From NCBI RefSeq assembly GCF_046000175.1, contig NZ_JBEOMB010000100.1, positions 1 through 64,000 on the forward strand: 64,000 nucleotides of DNA. The letters run 5' to 3'. Numbering within the stretch: position 1 is the first letter of the stretch; the number at the start of each line of letters is the position of its first letter. The stretch comes from Rhodoplanes sp046000175 (GTDB taxonomy: Bacteria > Pseudomonadota > Alphaproteobacteria > Rhizobiales > Xanthobacteraceae). A program made the position numbers and the translations under genes. Below are positions 10,639 to 19,131 of this stretch, in pieces. The notes under the pieces are model-generated. The model made no database searches and was not told the DNA's origin. It saw nothing but the letters and a program-made list of their open reading frames with translations.

Positions 10639-11157
10639 ATGGCGATCCGCGACATCATCCTCCTCCCCGACAAGCAGCTTCGGCTGGTCTCCGAGCCCGT
10701 GACGACCATCGACGACGAGATCCGCACGCTCGTCGCCGACATGTTCGACACCATGTACGACGCCCCCGGCATCGGGCTCGCGGCCATCCAGGTCGCCGTG
10801 CCGAAGCGGGTCGTCACCATGGATCTGGCCCACAAGACCGAGGAGAAGCGGCCGCGGGTGTTCATCAACCCGGAGATCGTGTGGAAATCCGAGGAGATGA
10901 ACGCCTACGAGGAGGGCTGCCTGTCGATCCCGGACGTGCACGAGGATGTCGAGCGCCCCGAGCGGGTGCGCATCCGCTGGATGGACCTCGACGCCAAGGC
11001 GCACGAGGAGACGGTAGACGGCCTGTTCGCCACCTGCATCCAGCACGAGATCGACCACCTGAACGGCGTCCTGTTCATCGACCACATCTCGCGGCTGAAG
11101 CGGCACTTCATCACCAAGAAGTTCACCAAGCTGGCCGCCCGCCGCGCCGCCGAGTGA
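10639..11157 (+). CDS. def: Peptide deformylase
   Basis: 172-residue Fe2+/Zn2+ hydrolase that removes the N-formyl group from nascent proteins. All three family motifs are present: GIGLAAIQV (44-52), EEGCLSIP with metal ligand Cys94, and QHEIDHLNG with ligands His136 and His140 and catalytic Glu137. The start at 10639 gives MAIRDIILLPDKQLR, the standard alphaproteobacterial N-terminus. No fmt gene follows, unlike in many bacteria; the downstream gap holds a family C repeat. Confidence 0.97.
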   Translation: MAIRDIILLPDKQLRLVSEPVTTIDDEIRTLVADMFDTMYDAPGIGLAAIQVAVPKRVVTMDLAHKTEEKRPRVFINPEIVWKSEEMNAYEEGCLSIPDVHEDVERPERVRIRWMDLDAKAHEETVDGLFATCIQHEIDHLNGVLFIDHISRLKRHFITKKFTKLAARRAAE

Positions 11158-11235
11158 CGGCGGGCTTGGCGCCTCTTCGGACGCCGCCGCCGGCAGCGCG
11201 AGTCGTTTCGGTCGTACGGATATCGCCTCGATTTC

Positions 11236-11322
11236 CGCTCGTCCCCGCGCAGGCGCGGACCCAGGGGCCGCACGGCATGGCCCTGGATTCCCGCTTTCGC
11301 GGGAATGAGCGGAGCGTGGGGC
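11236..11322. repeat. Intergenic palindromic repeat, family C copy 1
   Basis: 87 bp from CGCTCGTCCCCGCGC to GAATGAGCGGAGCGTGGGG, containing two hairpins (CGCGCAGGCGCG and CCCGCTTTCGCGGG) around an inner hairpin. Other copies: 34030-34117, 42967-43054 (inverted) and 45827-45913. Confidence 0.85.
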
Positions 11323-11341
11323 GACGTCAGCGGCGGCCGCC

Positions 11342-11815
11342 CTACCTGTCGCGCCGCAGCACCAGGGTCTCCTTGTGGCCGAAGCCCTTGGAGTTGTCGA
11401 TCAGCACCGCCTCGTCGGGATCGAACCGGTAGACGGCGACGCGGGCGACGGCCGACCTGAGCCTTTCGGGCAGCGCGTCGAGGCGTTGCAGGAACGGGTA
11501 GCGGGTGGCGAGCAGGCCGCGCAGCCGCGCCGCCTCCTGCGGATCGTCGACCCGCACGGCCCGACCGTGCATCTGCACCCCCCGCACCGCAGCGAAATCG
11601 GCCGTGTCGGGCGCGACCGTCACGGCCGCCGCGGCGGTTGCCGCGAGATCGCGCGAGTGCCGCGCCCCCTCCTCCGAGACCCACACCAGCGCCGGCCCGT
11701 CGCAGGCGTAGAACAGGCTCGCGGCGTGCGGGCCGGCCGGCCCCGCGGTGGCGAGAGACATCACGTGATGCATTTCGAGAAAGGCAGCCAAGCGCGTCGA
11801 AAGCGATGCGGACAT
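11342..11815 (-). CDS. Pyridoxamine 5'-phosphate oxidase-like FMN-binding protein
   Basis: 157-residue split-barrel flavin-binding protein. Residues 1-130 show the family pattern: HHVMSLATAGPAGPHAASLFY (first strands), ALVWVSEEGARHSRDLAA (FMN phosphate-binding strand) and VRGVQMHGRAVRV. The C-terminal AVYRFDPDEAVLIDNSKGFGHKETL resembles YhbP/Pnpox-like proteins. True PNPOx activity is doubtful because the substrate-binding C-terminal block is not recognisable. The start is the ATG at 11815. It is divergent from the OadG-like gene. Confidence 0.78.
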   Translation of the reverse strand: MSASLSTRLAAFLEMHHVMSLATAGPAGPHAASLFYACDGPALVWVSEEGARHSRDLAATAAAAVTVAPDTADFAAVRGVQMHGRAVRVDDPQEAARLRGLLATRYPFLQRLDALPERLRSAVARVAVYRFDPDEAVLIDNSKGFGHKETLVLRRDR

Positions 11816-11968
11816 GGGGTTTTCACTGTTTCTGCCGCGGGTTCGGCTGCGTATCATCACCCGACTCGCGGCATATTGGTTTCGGGCCGTTCGGACAAGG
11901 GAACGTTGCGACGGCCCCGTCCGTGGCGCCGCGATGTGACGGGTCACCACGATCATGGGACATGCAGC

Positions 11969-12118
11969 ATGGACAAACTGACCTTCGGACTGACCATGAT
12001 GGTCGTGGGCATAGGAGGAACGTTCCTCACCTTGTCGATCCTGATCTGGTCCATCCAGCTTCTGAAGAAGATCTTCCCGCTCTCGTCCGAGACCGGAAGC
12101 AAAGCGAAGAACGGCTAG
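11969..12118 (+). CDS. OadG-like small membrane subunit of a sodium-pumping decarboxylase
   Basis: 49 residues with one membrane span (about 7-30, LTMMVVGIGGTFLTLSILIWSI) and a short charged tail, the shape of oxaloacetate decarboxylase gamma chains. It lies 17 bases before the OadB gene in the same direction. No SD-like run better than GGGACATGCAGC precedes it. Identification rests on shape plus the neighbour rather than on a strong motif. Confidence 0.6.
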   Translation: MDKLTFGLTMMVVGIGGTFLTLSILIWSIQLLKKIFPLSSETGSKAKNG

Positions 12119-12135
12119 ACGGGGGCACGCAGACC

Positions 12136-13371
12136 ATGCTCGAAGGCATTCTCAACGGCCTGTTGGGCCTGACCGACGGCGTCCAGGCGCTCGTCACGCT
12201 CGGCGGCCTCAAGCAGATCGTCATGCTGGCGATCGGCGGCACGCTGATCTTCCTCGGCGTCAAGAAGGACGTCGAGCCGCTGCTGCTGGTGCCGATCGGT
12301 TTCGGCTGCCTGCTCGTCAACATCCCGGGCAGCGAGCTGATGCACCAGGGTATCGACATCGGCGCCAAGCAGGTGCTCGACGCCATGGGGCCGGCGGCGC
12401 CCGAGGCGCTCAAGGCGATGGCCAAGGACGACACCGGCTTCATCCGCAGCATCTACAACATGGGCATCGCCAACGAGCTGTTCCCGTTGTTGATCTTCAT
12501 CGGCATCGGCGCCATGACGGATTTCGGCCCGCTGCTGGAGAACCCCAAGATCCTGCTGTTCGGCGCCGCCGGCCAGTGCGGCATCTTCCTCACGCTGCTG
12601 CTCGCGCTGGCGCTCGGCTTCCCGCATCTCGAGGCGGTGTCGATCGCCGTGATCGGCGCCTGTGACGGCCCGACCGCCATCTACGTCGCCTCGCAATACG
12701 CGCCGCAGCTGCTCGGCCCGATCTCGGTCGCCGCCTACTCCTACATGGCGCTGGTGCCGATCATCCAGCCGCCGATCATGAAGGCGCTCACCACCGAGAA
12801 GGAGCGCACGACGCCGATGCCGGCCGTCAAGCGCAGCGTGTCGGCGAACACCAAGCTGCTGTTCCCGATCGTCGTGACGGTGGTCACCGGCCTGATCGCG
12901 CCCAAGGGGCTGCCCCTGATGGCGTCGATCATGCTCGGCAACTTCATGCGCGAATGCGGCGCCGTCACCCGGCTCACCAAGGCGTCGGAGAACGAGATCG
13001 CCAACATCGCGACCCTGTTCCTCGGCATCGCCATCGGCGCCACCATGGCGGCGGAGGACTTCCTGAAGCCGACGACGCTCGCCATCTTCGCGCTCGGCTT
13101 CGTGGCGATCTGCCTCGACACCGTGGTCGGCGTCGGGTTCGGCAAGCTCTGGTACGTGCTGTCGGGCGGGCGCATGAACCCGCTGATCGGCGCCGCCGGC
13201 ATCTCGGCCTTCCCGATGGCGGCCCGCGTCGTGCAGGCGCAGGGCCAACGCTACAACAAGAAGAACTTCCTCCTGATGCACGCGATGGGCGCCAACTGCG
13301 GTGGCCAGATCGGCTCGGTCGCCGCCGCCGCCGTGATGCTCTCGGTGCTCAAGGGCCTGGGGCTGATCTGA
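12136..13371 (+). CDS. oadB: Sodium-translocating decarboxylase beta subunit (OadB/GcdB/MmdB family)
   Basis: 411-residue polytopic carboxyltransferase/decarboxylase subunit that couples carboxybiotin decarboxylation to Na+ export. Family blocks seen: KKDVEPLLLVPIGFGCLLVNIP, MGIANELFPLLIFIGIGAMTDFGPLL (the conserved GIGAMTDF with its Asp), IGACDGPTAIYVAS (conserved Asp) and NFMRECGAVTRL. Normal length. A strong terminator follows at once, so no biotin-carrying alpha subunit belongs to this transcript; it must be encoded elsewhere or be absent. Confidence 0.92.
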   Translation: MLEGILNGLLGLTDGVQALVTLGGLKQIVMLAIGGTLIFLGVKKDVEPLLLVPIGFGCLLVNIPGSELMHQGIDIGAKQVLDAMGPAAPEALKAMAKDDTGFIRSIYNMGIANELFPLLIFIGIGAMTDFGPLLENPKILLFGAAGQCGIFLTLLLALALGFPHLEAVSIAVIGACDGPTAIYVASQYAPQLLGPISVAAYSYMALVPIIQPPIMKALTTEKERTTPMPAVKRSVSANTKLLFPIVVTVVTGLIAPKGLPLMASIMLGNFMRECGAVTRLTKASENEIANIATLFLGIAIGATMAAEDFLKPTTLAIFALGFVAICLDTVVGVGFGKLWYVLSGGRMNPLIGAAGISAFPMAARVVQAQGQRYNKKNFLLMHAMGANCGGQIGSVAAAAVMLSVLKGLGLI

Positions 13372-13428
13372 TCACGGCGAGGGCGCCGGTCCGCCGGCGC
13401 CACGTCGTTCGACGAGATCGAGTGAAGC

Positions 13429-13460
13429 AAGGCGCGGGCTCCGGCCCGCGCCTTTTTTTT
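13429..13460 (+). terminator. Rho-independent terminator after oadB
   Basis: GGCGCGGGC-TCCG-GCCCGCGCC followed by eight T, 60 bases after the stop codon. Confidence 0.92.
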
Positions 13461-13464
13461 GCGC

Positions 13465-13563
13465 CATTCCGCGGCGCACCGAAGGCGCGAACCCGGAATC
13501 CAGCGGCGAACTCGACATTCTGGGCTGGATTCCGGGTTCGGCGCTGTGCGCCGCCCCGGAATG
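13465..13563. repeat. Intergenic palindromic repeat, family A copy 2
   Basis: CATTCCGCGGCGCACCG at the left, GCCGCCCCGGAATG at the right, inner GAACCCGGAATCCAGC and inverse. It begins 4 bases after the oadB terminator. Confidence 0.85.
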
Positions 13564-13622
13564 ACCGAGATGTCCAAAGTCTCCGCAGGGGAGAGGTGAA
13601 CAAACGCGCCGGGATGAGCCGA

Positions 13623-14165
13623 TCAGAACCGCGCACAGACCGGGCGGGTGAGCACCAGCACGGACTTTTGGCGGAAGCGGCGCTTGTAGGCGTCGACGAT
13701 CGCCGCGATTTTTTCGGCACGGCTCGGGCGCTTGGGGTCGGTGTCGGCGGACGGCTCCTGCGCCGGCGCAAGAATCAGAAGAACCTTCGTCGCCTCGCGG
13801 GTGATCCGGCCCGTCGCGTCGCGCCACTGTCCGCGCGCGTCGTAGACCGTCAGCCCGTCGGGAAAGCGCGGCGTCACCTCGCGGGCGAGGAAGTCGGCGA
13901 AGTGCGCCTGCGTCACGACACGGCGCCCGCCGGCGTCGCGGCCGAGGAACAGCTCGGTGACGACCGACGCGGCCTCGCCCGCCGGGCAGGTGACGGTCGG
14001 CGTGACGGCAAGCGGCGCGGCGGCAGGCGCCTCGAAGGCGGCGAGCGGCGGCGCTCCGAGCACGACAGCAGACACGGCGCCACCCAGCAACGCCGCGACG
14101 AACGGCATGGCGCGCACCGACATCGCGCGGACCCACATCGTGCGAGACGAAGCAGCGCACGACAT
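13623..14165 (-). CDS. DUF3574 protein, exported
   Basis: 180 residues: a hydrophobic export signal (about 20-44) and a conserved C-terminal domain of the DUF3574 type (TELFLGRDAGGRRVVTQAHFADFLAREVTPRFPDG; LTVYDARGQWRD; VLVLTRPVCARF). Function unknown. The ATG at 14165 sits in the T-run of the pnt terminator with no ribosome site; ATGs at residues 10, 15 and 20 are equally possible starts and still leave a signal peptide. Confidence 0.72.
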   Translation of the reverse strand: MSCAASSRTMWVRAMSVRAMPFVAALLGGAVSAVVLGAPPLAAFEAPAAAPLAVTPTVTCPAGEAASVVTELFLGRDAGGRRVVTQAHFADFLAREVTPRFPDGLTVYDARGQWRDATGRITREATKVLLILAPAQEPSADTDPKRPSRAEKIAAIVDAYKRRFRQKSVLVLTRPVCARF

Positions 14166-14197
14166 GAAAAAGGCACGGCCCTTTCGGGGCCGTGCCT
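14166..14197 (-). terminator. Rho-independent terminator of the pnt operon
   Basis: Minus strand: AGGCACGGCCC-CGAAA-GGGCCGTGCCT then TTTT. The perfect 11-bp stem lies 45 bases after the pntB stop. Confidence 0.93.
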
Positions 14198-14242
14198 GAA
14201 CCGTCGTCGCGACCGCGCGGGGCGCGATGGCGCGGGGAGAAA

Positions 14243-15640
14243 TCACCCGAGCGCCTTCACGATCTCCTCGGTCATCTTCTTGGCGTCGCCGAGCAGCATC
14301 ATGGTGTTGTCGCGATAGAACAGCGTGTTGTCGATGCCGGCATAGCCCGAGGCGAGCGACCGCTTGGAGAACATCACGGTGCCGGCCTTCCACACCTGCA
14401 GCACCGGCATGCCGTAGATCGGCGAGGACGGATCCTCCTCGGCGGCCGGGTTGGTCACGTCGTTGGCGCCGATCACGAAGGCGACGTCGGCCTGCGAGAA
14501 CTCCGAGTTGATGTCCTCGAGCTCGAACACCTCGTCGTAGGGCACGTTGGCCTCGGCGAGCAGCACGTTCATGTGGCCGGGCATGCGGCCGGCGACCGGG
14601 TGGATCGCGTACTTCACCTCGACGCCCTCGGCCTTCAGCTTGTCGGCGAGCTCGCGCAGCGCGTGCTGGGCCTGCGCCACCGCCATGCCGTAGCCCGGGA
14701 CGATGATCACCTTGCCGGAGTTCTTCATGATGAAGCCGGCGTCGTCGGCCGAGCCGAGCTTCACGGGCCGCGCCTCGGCACCGCCCGCCGGACCCGCGAC
14801 CTCGCCGCCGAAGCCGCCCAGGATCACCGAGATGAACGAGCGGTTCATGCCCTTGCACATGATGTAGGACAGGATCGCGCCCGACGAGCCGACCAGCGCG
14901 CCGGTGATGATCAGGGCCGAATTGCCGAGCGTGAAGCCGATGCCGGCGGCCGCCCACCCCGAGTAGGAGTTCAGCATCGAGATGACGACCGGCATGTCGG
15001 CGCCGCCGATCGGGATGATGATCAGGACGCCGAACAGGAAGGCGGCGAGCGTCAGGGCCCAGAAGGCCGTGTAGCTCTCGGTCCGGGCGAACACCACGAT
15101 CAACGCGACGATCGCCAGGAACAGCGCGATGTTGATGACGTGGCGGCCGGGCAGCATGATCGGCGCGCCGCTCATCCGCCCCGAAAGCTTGGCGAAGGCG
15201 ATCACCGAGCCCGTGAACGTGATGGCGCCGATGGCGACGCCGAGCGACATCTCGACCAGGCTGGCGCCGTGGATGTTGCCCACCGTGCCGATCTCGAAGG
15301 CGGCCGGGGCGTAGAGGGCGCCGGCGGCGACCAGCACCGCGGCCATGCCGACCAGCGAGTGGAAGGCGGCGACCAGCTCGGGCATCATGGTCATCGGCAC
15401 GCGCCGGGCGATGACGGCGCCGATACCGCCGCCGATGGCGATGCCGAGCGCCACCAGGGCCCAGGCCCCGGGGCCGGCCGGGACGTGCGAGGCGAGCGTC
15501 GTCGCCACCGCGATCACCATGCCGGTCATGCCGAAGAAGTTGCCGCGCCGGCTCGACTCGGGGCTGGAGAGCCCGCGCAGAGCCAGGATGAACAGCACTC
15601 CTGCAACCAGATACAGAAGCGCGGCGATATTGGCGTTCAT
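14243..15640 (-). CDS. pntB: NAD(P)+ transhydrogenase (Re/Si-specific) subunit beta
   Basis: 465-residue membrane subunit of the proton-pumping transhydrogenase, which transfers hydride from NADH to NADP+. Residues 1-260 contain about nine membrane spans (domain II) and the C-terminal 180 residues form the NADP-binding domain III, with VIIVPGYGMAVAQAQH and the following VKYAIHPVAGRMPGHMNVLLAE and FVIGANDVTNPAAEEDPSSPIYGMP blocks. Third gene of pntAA-pntAB-pntB (minus strand), with a strong terminator downstream. Confidence 0.97.
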   Translation of the reverse strand: MNANIAALLYLVAGVLFILALRGLSSPESSRRGNFFGMTGMVIAVATTLASHVPAGPGAWALVALGIAIGGGIGAVIARRVPMTMMPELVAAFHSLVGMAAVLVAAGALYAPAAFEIGTVGNIHGASLVEMSLGVAIGAITFTGSVIAFAKLSGRMSGAPIMLPGRHVINIALFLAIVALIVVFARTESYTAFWALTLAAFLFGVLIIIPIGGADMPVVISMLNSYSGWAAAGIGFTLGNSALIITGALVGSSGAILSYIMCKGMNRSFISVILGGFGGEVAGPAGGAEARPVKLGSADDAGFIMKNSGKVIIVPGYGMAVAQAQHALRELADKLKAEGVEVKYAIHPVAGRMPGHMNVLLAEANVPYDEVFELEDINSEFSQADVAFVIGANDVTNPAAEEDPSSPIYGMPVLQVWKAGTVMFSKRSLASGYAGIDNTLFYRDNTMMLLGDAKKMTEEIVKALG

Positions 15641-15795
15641 GTCACATCGTCCTCATTCAGCGCTGCGCAGCGCGACGTGCCGTCGATCCGGGCCGGAGCG
15701 AGCGGCCGACGAGGAGGGGCGGGACAAACCGCTGCGGCGATCCGGCCCCCCTCGCCCGGATCAGCCTGCTGTCACGACGGCGGCCGCCGTCCCGC

Positions 15796-16119
15796 TCACT
15801 TCTTTTTCTTGGTGTACATCGCCAGCATGCGCTGGGTGACCAGGAAGCCGCCGAAGATGTTCACCGAGGCGAACACCAGGGCGACGAAGCCGAGCGCGCG
15901 GGCGAGCAGCGGACCGTTGTCGTCGCCGACCAGGGCGACGCCGACGGCGAGCAGCGCACCGACCACGATCACGGACGAGATCGCGTTGGTCACCGACATC
16001 AGCGGCGTATGCAGGGCCGGCGTCACCGCCCACACGACGTAATAGCCGACGAACACCGCCAGCACGAAGATCGACAGCCGGAAGATGAACGGGTCGATCG
16101 CGCTTGCCACATGCTCCAT
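15796..16119 (-). CDS. pntAB: NAD(P)+ transhydrogenase subunit alpha part 2
   Basis: 107-residue membrane piece of the alpha subunit, with about three or four spans from residue 12 to 97 (FIFRLSIFVLAVFVGYYVVW; SVTNAISSVIVVGALL; FASVNIFGGFLVTQRMLAMY) and a Lys-rich end. In E. coli this is the C-terminal part of PntA; here it is a separate gene, as in Rhodospirillum-type transhydrogenases. Confidence 0.95.
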   Translation of the reverse strand: MEHVASAIDPFIFRLSIFVLAVFVGYYVVWAVTPALHTPLMSVTNAISSVIVVGALLAVGVALVGDDNGPLLARALGFVALVFASVNIFGGFLVTQRMLAMYTKKKK

Positions 16120-16198
16120 CGCATATCTCCTCGGAATGCGGGCGACCTCGTCCGGCGCGGAGAGGCCGCGTTGTCTCGATGCGGGCCGCGGTCGGCGG

Positions 16199-17332
16199 TC
16201 AGGCCGCCGTCTTCGGCACGAAGTTCGGGTGGACGATCGCGCCGTCCTTGGTCAGCGCCGTCGCCTTGACGATCTCGTCGTCCCAGTTGAGCGCGATCGC
16301 CTTGGTCTTCTTGTCGATCAGCACCTCGAGGAAGGCGAGGAGGTTCTTGGAGTAGAGCGCCGACGACGACGCGGCCAGCCGGCCGGCGACGTTGAGATGG
16401 CCGACGATCTTGACGCCGTTGATCTCGACGACCTCGCCGGGCTTGGCGCCCTCGACATTGCCGCCGCGCTCGACCGCCAGATCGACGATCACCGAGCCGG
16501 GCTTCATCGATGCGACCATCTCGGCCGTGATCAGCCGCGGCGCCGGGCGGCCCGGGATCAGCGCAGTCGTGATCACGATGTCCTGCTTCTTGACGTGCTC
16601 GGCGACGAGGGCCGCCTGCTTCGCCTGGTACTCCTTGGACATCTCCTTGGCGTAGCCGCCGGCGGTCTCGGCCTGCTTGAACTCCTCGTCCTCGACGGCG
16701 ATGAACTTCGCCCCGAGGCTCGCCACCTGCTCCTTCACGGCGGGGCGCACGTCCGTCGCCGTCACGATGGCGCCGAGGCGGCGCGCGGTGGCGATCGCCT
16801 GCAGGCCGGCGACGCCGACGCCCATGATGAAGCACTTGGCGGCCGGCACCGTGCCGGCCGGCGTCATCATCATCGGGAAGGCGCGGCCGTACTCGGCCGA
16901 GGCGTCGATGACGGCGCGGTAGCCGGCGAGGTTCGCCTGGCTGGAGAGCACGTCCATCACCTGGGCGCGAGTGATGCGCGGCATCAGCTCCATGGCGAAG
17001 GCGATCACGCCGGCGCGGGCGAGCGCCTCGAGCGCCGCCTGGTGGCCGTACGGGTCCATGATGGCGACGACGATGGCGCCCTTCTTGTAGCCGGTGAGCT
17101 CCATCTCGTTGGGGCGCTTCACCTTGAGGACGATGTCGGCGTCGCGCGCGGCGTCGCGCGTCACGGTCGCGCCGGCCGCCTGGTAGTCGGCGTCGAGGAT
17201 GCCGGACTTCACGCCCGCACCGGGCTCGACCGCGACCTCGGCGCCGAGCGCCATCATCTTCTTCACGGTTTCCGGCGTTCCGGCGACCCGCGGTTCGGCA
17301 GCGTCCGCCTCGGCACAAATCGCGATCTTCAT
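16199..17332 (-). CDS. pntAA: NAD(P)+ transhydrogenase subunit alpha part 1
   Basis: 377-residue soluble NAD(H)-binding domain I. Starts MKIAICAEAD...EPRVAGTPETVKKMMALGAEV; contains the Rossmann segment FIMGVGVAGLQAIATARRLGAIVTATDVRP and the mobile-loop region following GAKFIAVEDEEF. First gene of the pnt operon; the gaps to pntAB (79 bp) and pntB (155 bp) are short. The start at 17332 is preceded by CAGGAGACACC. Confidence 0.96.
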   Translation of the reverse strand: MKIAICAEADAAEPRVAGTPETVKKMMALGAEVAVEPGAGVKSGILDADYQAAGATVTRDAARDADIVLKVKRPNEMELTGYKKGAIVVAIMDPYGHQAALEALARAGVIAFAMELMPRITRAQVMDVLSSQANLAGYRAVIDASAEYGRAFPMMMTPAGTVPAAKCFIMGVGVAGLQAIATARRLGAIVTATDVRPAVKEQVASLGAKFIAVEDEEFKQAETAGGYAKEMSKEYQAKQAALVAEHVKKQDIVITTALIPGRPAPRLITAEMVASMKPGSVIVDLAVERGGNVEGAKPGEVVEINGVKIVGHLNVAGRLAASSSALYSKNLLAFLEVLIDKKTKAIALNWDDEIVKATALTKDGAIVHPNFVPKTAA

Positions 17333-17406
17333 GGTGTCTCCTGCGCAGGGCATGACCGGACGGGCGCCGGCGAGCGAACCGCGGGCGCCGCCGTCCGGAA
17401 CGGTCG

Positions 17407-17559
17407 TCAGACCAGGAAAATGGCCATCAGGACGAGGACGAGGGCGGTCGAGCCGACGCCCCACTTCACGAGTTGCACGAACCCGCGATAGGTCGCTTCG
17501 TGCTGGGCCAGGTCGTTACCCGACGCAGTCTCGTAGTCCACGGCGGCGTGATCGGCCAT
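17407..17559 (-). CDS. aa3-type cytochrome c oxidase subunit IV
   Basis: 50 residues: MADHAAVDYETASGNDLAQH..., then YRGFVQLVKWGVGSTALVLVLM and a hydrophobic end, matching the small bacterial aa3-oxidase subunit IV (CoxIV-2) with a single span at about 32-50. It lies 74 bp upstream of pntAA in the same direction, the usual alphaproteobacterial order, so it probably shares the pnt promoter. Confidence 0.85.
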   Translation of the reverse strand: MADHAAVDYETASGNDLAQHEATYRGFVQLVKWGVGSTALVLVLMAIFLV

Positions 17560-17905
17560 CCGTCCCTCCAGTCACGAGTTTCCCGAGCGGGCGGCTTAGC
17601 GCAATTGTGGCATGAGGGCAATGGAGTGGCGGTTTTCCGGCGCCGCCCGGCCGGCCTCGCAGGAACCCGCGATCGGAGCCAAATACCGCGGCGCTGCAGG
17701 CATTTACGACCGGTGGGCCGAGCGCCGCGCGGGGCTTGCGGCGCGACCCGCCCGAATCCGTAGAAACCCGATGCGCCGCATGGCCGCCCGGCGCTGCGCG
17801 GGGCACTTGTTCGTCCGCCGGCGGGGACATCGCGGCCCGATCAGGCGCCGCTCCGGGCGCTCGTCGCAATGGCGAGCGGCCGACCAGACCGATGGCAAAT
17901 TCGGG
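17560..17905. other. Gene-free stretch between coxIV and the integrated element
   Basis: About 345 bases in which no reading frame matches a known family and none has a ribosome site. Before integration this was the sequence directly downstream of the tRNA-Gly gene. It also holds the presumed pnt/coxIV promoter. Confidence 0.5.
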
Positions 17906-17954
17906 ATTGGAGCGGGCGATGGGAATCGAACCCACGACATACAGCTTGGGAAGC
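17906..17954 (-). repeat. attL: displaced 3' end of tRNA-Gly
   Basis: 49 bp identical to 27043-27091; it covers the 3' end of the tRNA from the anticodon arm to CCA. The remaining 5' part of the tRNA is missing here, so this is a non-functional fragment. Confidence 0.92.
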
Positions 17955-18013
17955 CGGCATAGCCCGTTGATTTAGCTGCACCACGTTCCCCGTCGGAACC
18001 GACGGGAGCGCGT

Positions 18014-18220
18014 ATGCGCAAGACGAAAAGTGAAAGCCCGGCGCCGCTGGCGGGCGGCAACCGGGCTGAAATCAACGAGCGGTTTGGCGGCCGGCTCGTT
18101 GCAGAAGATACCGATCATCGCTGGTCCCGACAAGCCGCCTTCGTCGCGGCACGGTTCGGGCTGACGCGGCCGGTCGCCGACACCGTCGCCGAACTGGCTT
18201 GGGGGGATCGCTCATGTTGA
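18014..18220 (+). CDS. Small protein upstream of primase, unknown function
   Basis: 68 residues, charged, no membrane span or known motif (MRKTKSESPAPLAGGNRAEI...). GGGAG lies 6 bases before the ATG. Its stop codon overlaps the primase start (ATGTTGA), so the two are probably translated in a coupled way; that overlap is the main reason to believe it is real. Confidence 0.55.
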   Translation: MRKTKSESPAPLAGGNRAEINERFGGRLVAEDTDHRWSRQAAFVAARFGLTRPVADTVAELAWGDRSC

Positions 18221-19131
18221 TGGCGACCCTCCAGGCTGCCGCGCAGGCGCTCGGCGGTGACGTCAGCCGCGGCAACATTCTCTGCCCCGGCCCGGGTCAC
18301 AGTCCTCGCGACCGCTCGCTCTCGGTCCGGCTCGACCATCGGGCTCCGGACGGCTTCCTGGTCACGAGCTTTGCCGGCGACGACTTCGGCGTCTGCCGCG
18401 ACCACGTCCGGGACCGCCTCGGCATCGGGCGTCGGTTCGACAGCCGGCCGGCGCTGGTCGGGCGCACCCCGCCGCCGCCGGCAACCGACGCTGAGAGGAC
18501 CGCTCGCGCCCTCGCCCTGTGGGCCGAGGCTCGGCACCCGGCCGGCTCGCCCGTCGAAACCTACCTCGGTCGCCGCGGGCTCGAGCTGCCCGCCGACGCG
18601 GCCGGCGAGGCGATCCGCTGGCACCCTGGCTGCCCGTTCGCCGGCTCGCGGACGGCTTGCATGGTGGCGCTGGTGCGGAACATCCGGACCGACGCGCCGC
18701 AGGCAATCCACCGCACCGCGATCGCGGCCGACGGCAGCAAGGGCGAGGTCGAGGGCAAGTCCCGCCTTGCCTTCGGGCCGACAGCCGGCGGCGCCATCAA
18801 GCTCGACCCTGACGACGCGGTGACGCTCGCGCTCGCCGTGGGCGAGGGGATCGAATCGACATTGAGCCTGCGGCTTCTGCCCGAGGTCGGCGCCACGCCG
18901 GCATGGGCGCTGCTCGACGCCGGCCACCTTGAAGCCTGCCCTGTGCTCGCCGGCATCGAGTCGCTTTTCGTCGCGGTCGACCATGACGCCTCGGGCCGCG
19001 GCGAGCGGGCCGCGGAAGCGGTCGCCGACCGATGGCAGGATGCCGGGTCCGAGGTGCGGCTGATAATGCCGCTCCGCGAGGGCTACGACCTCAACGATAT
19101 CGTCCAAGGGGGGCGGCGCTATGCTGGTTGA
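18214..19131 (+). CDS. TOPRIM-domain primase-like protein of the element
   Basis: 305 residues. The N-terminal part has a possible zinc-binding CPGPGHSPRDRSLSV segment typical of phage primases (DUF7146/CHC2-like). The TOPRIM core runs from about residue 205: VGEGIESTLSL (catalytic Glu) and FVAVDHDASGRGERAAEAVADRW (the DxD acidic pair as DHD). Priming of element DNA replication is inferred. The start at 18214 overlaps the upstream gene; the 3' end overlaps the ATPase gene by 11 bp. Confidence 0.82.
   Translation: MLMATLQAAAQALGGDVSRGNILCPGPGHSPRDRSLSVRLDHRAPDGFLVTSFAGDDFGVCRDHVRDRLGIGRRFDSRPALVGRTPPPPATDAERTARALALWAEARHPAGSPVETYLGRRGLELPADAAGEAIRWHPGCPFAGSRTACMVALVRNIRTDAPQAIHRTAIAADGSKGEVEGKSRLAFGPTAGGAIKLDPDDAVTLALAVGEGIESTLSLRLLPEVGATPAWALLDAGHLEACPVLAGIESLFVAVDHDASGRGERAAEAVADRWQDAGSEVRLIMPLREGYDLNDIVQGGRRYAG

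Noticed and set aside
17906..17996. Second tRNA-Gly gene at the left end of the island
   Set aside because: Only the 3' part of the tRNA is present; the 5' acceptor and D arm do not follow.
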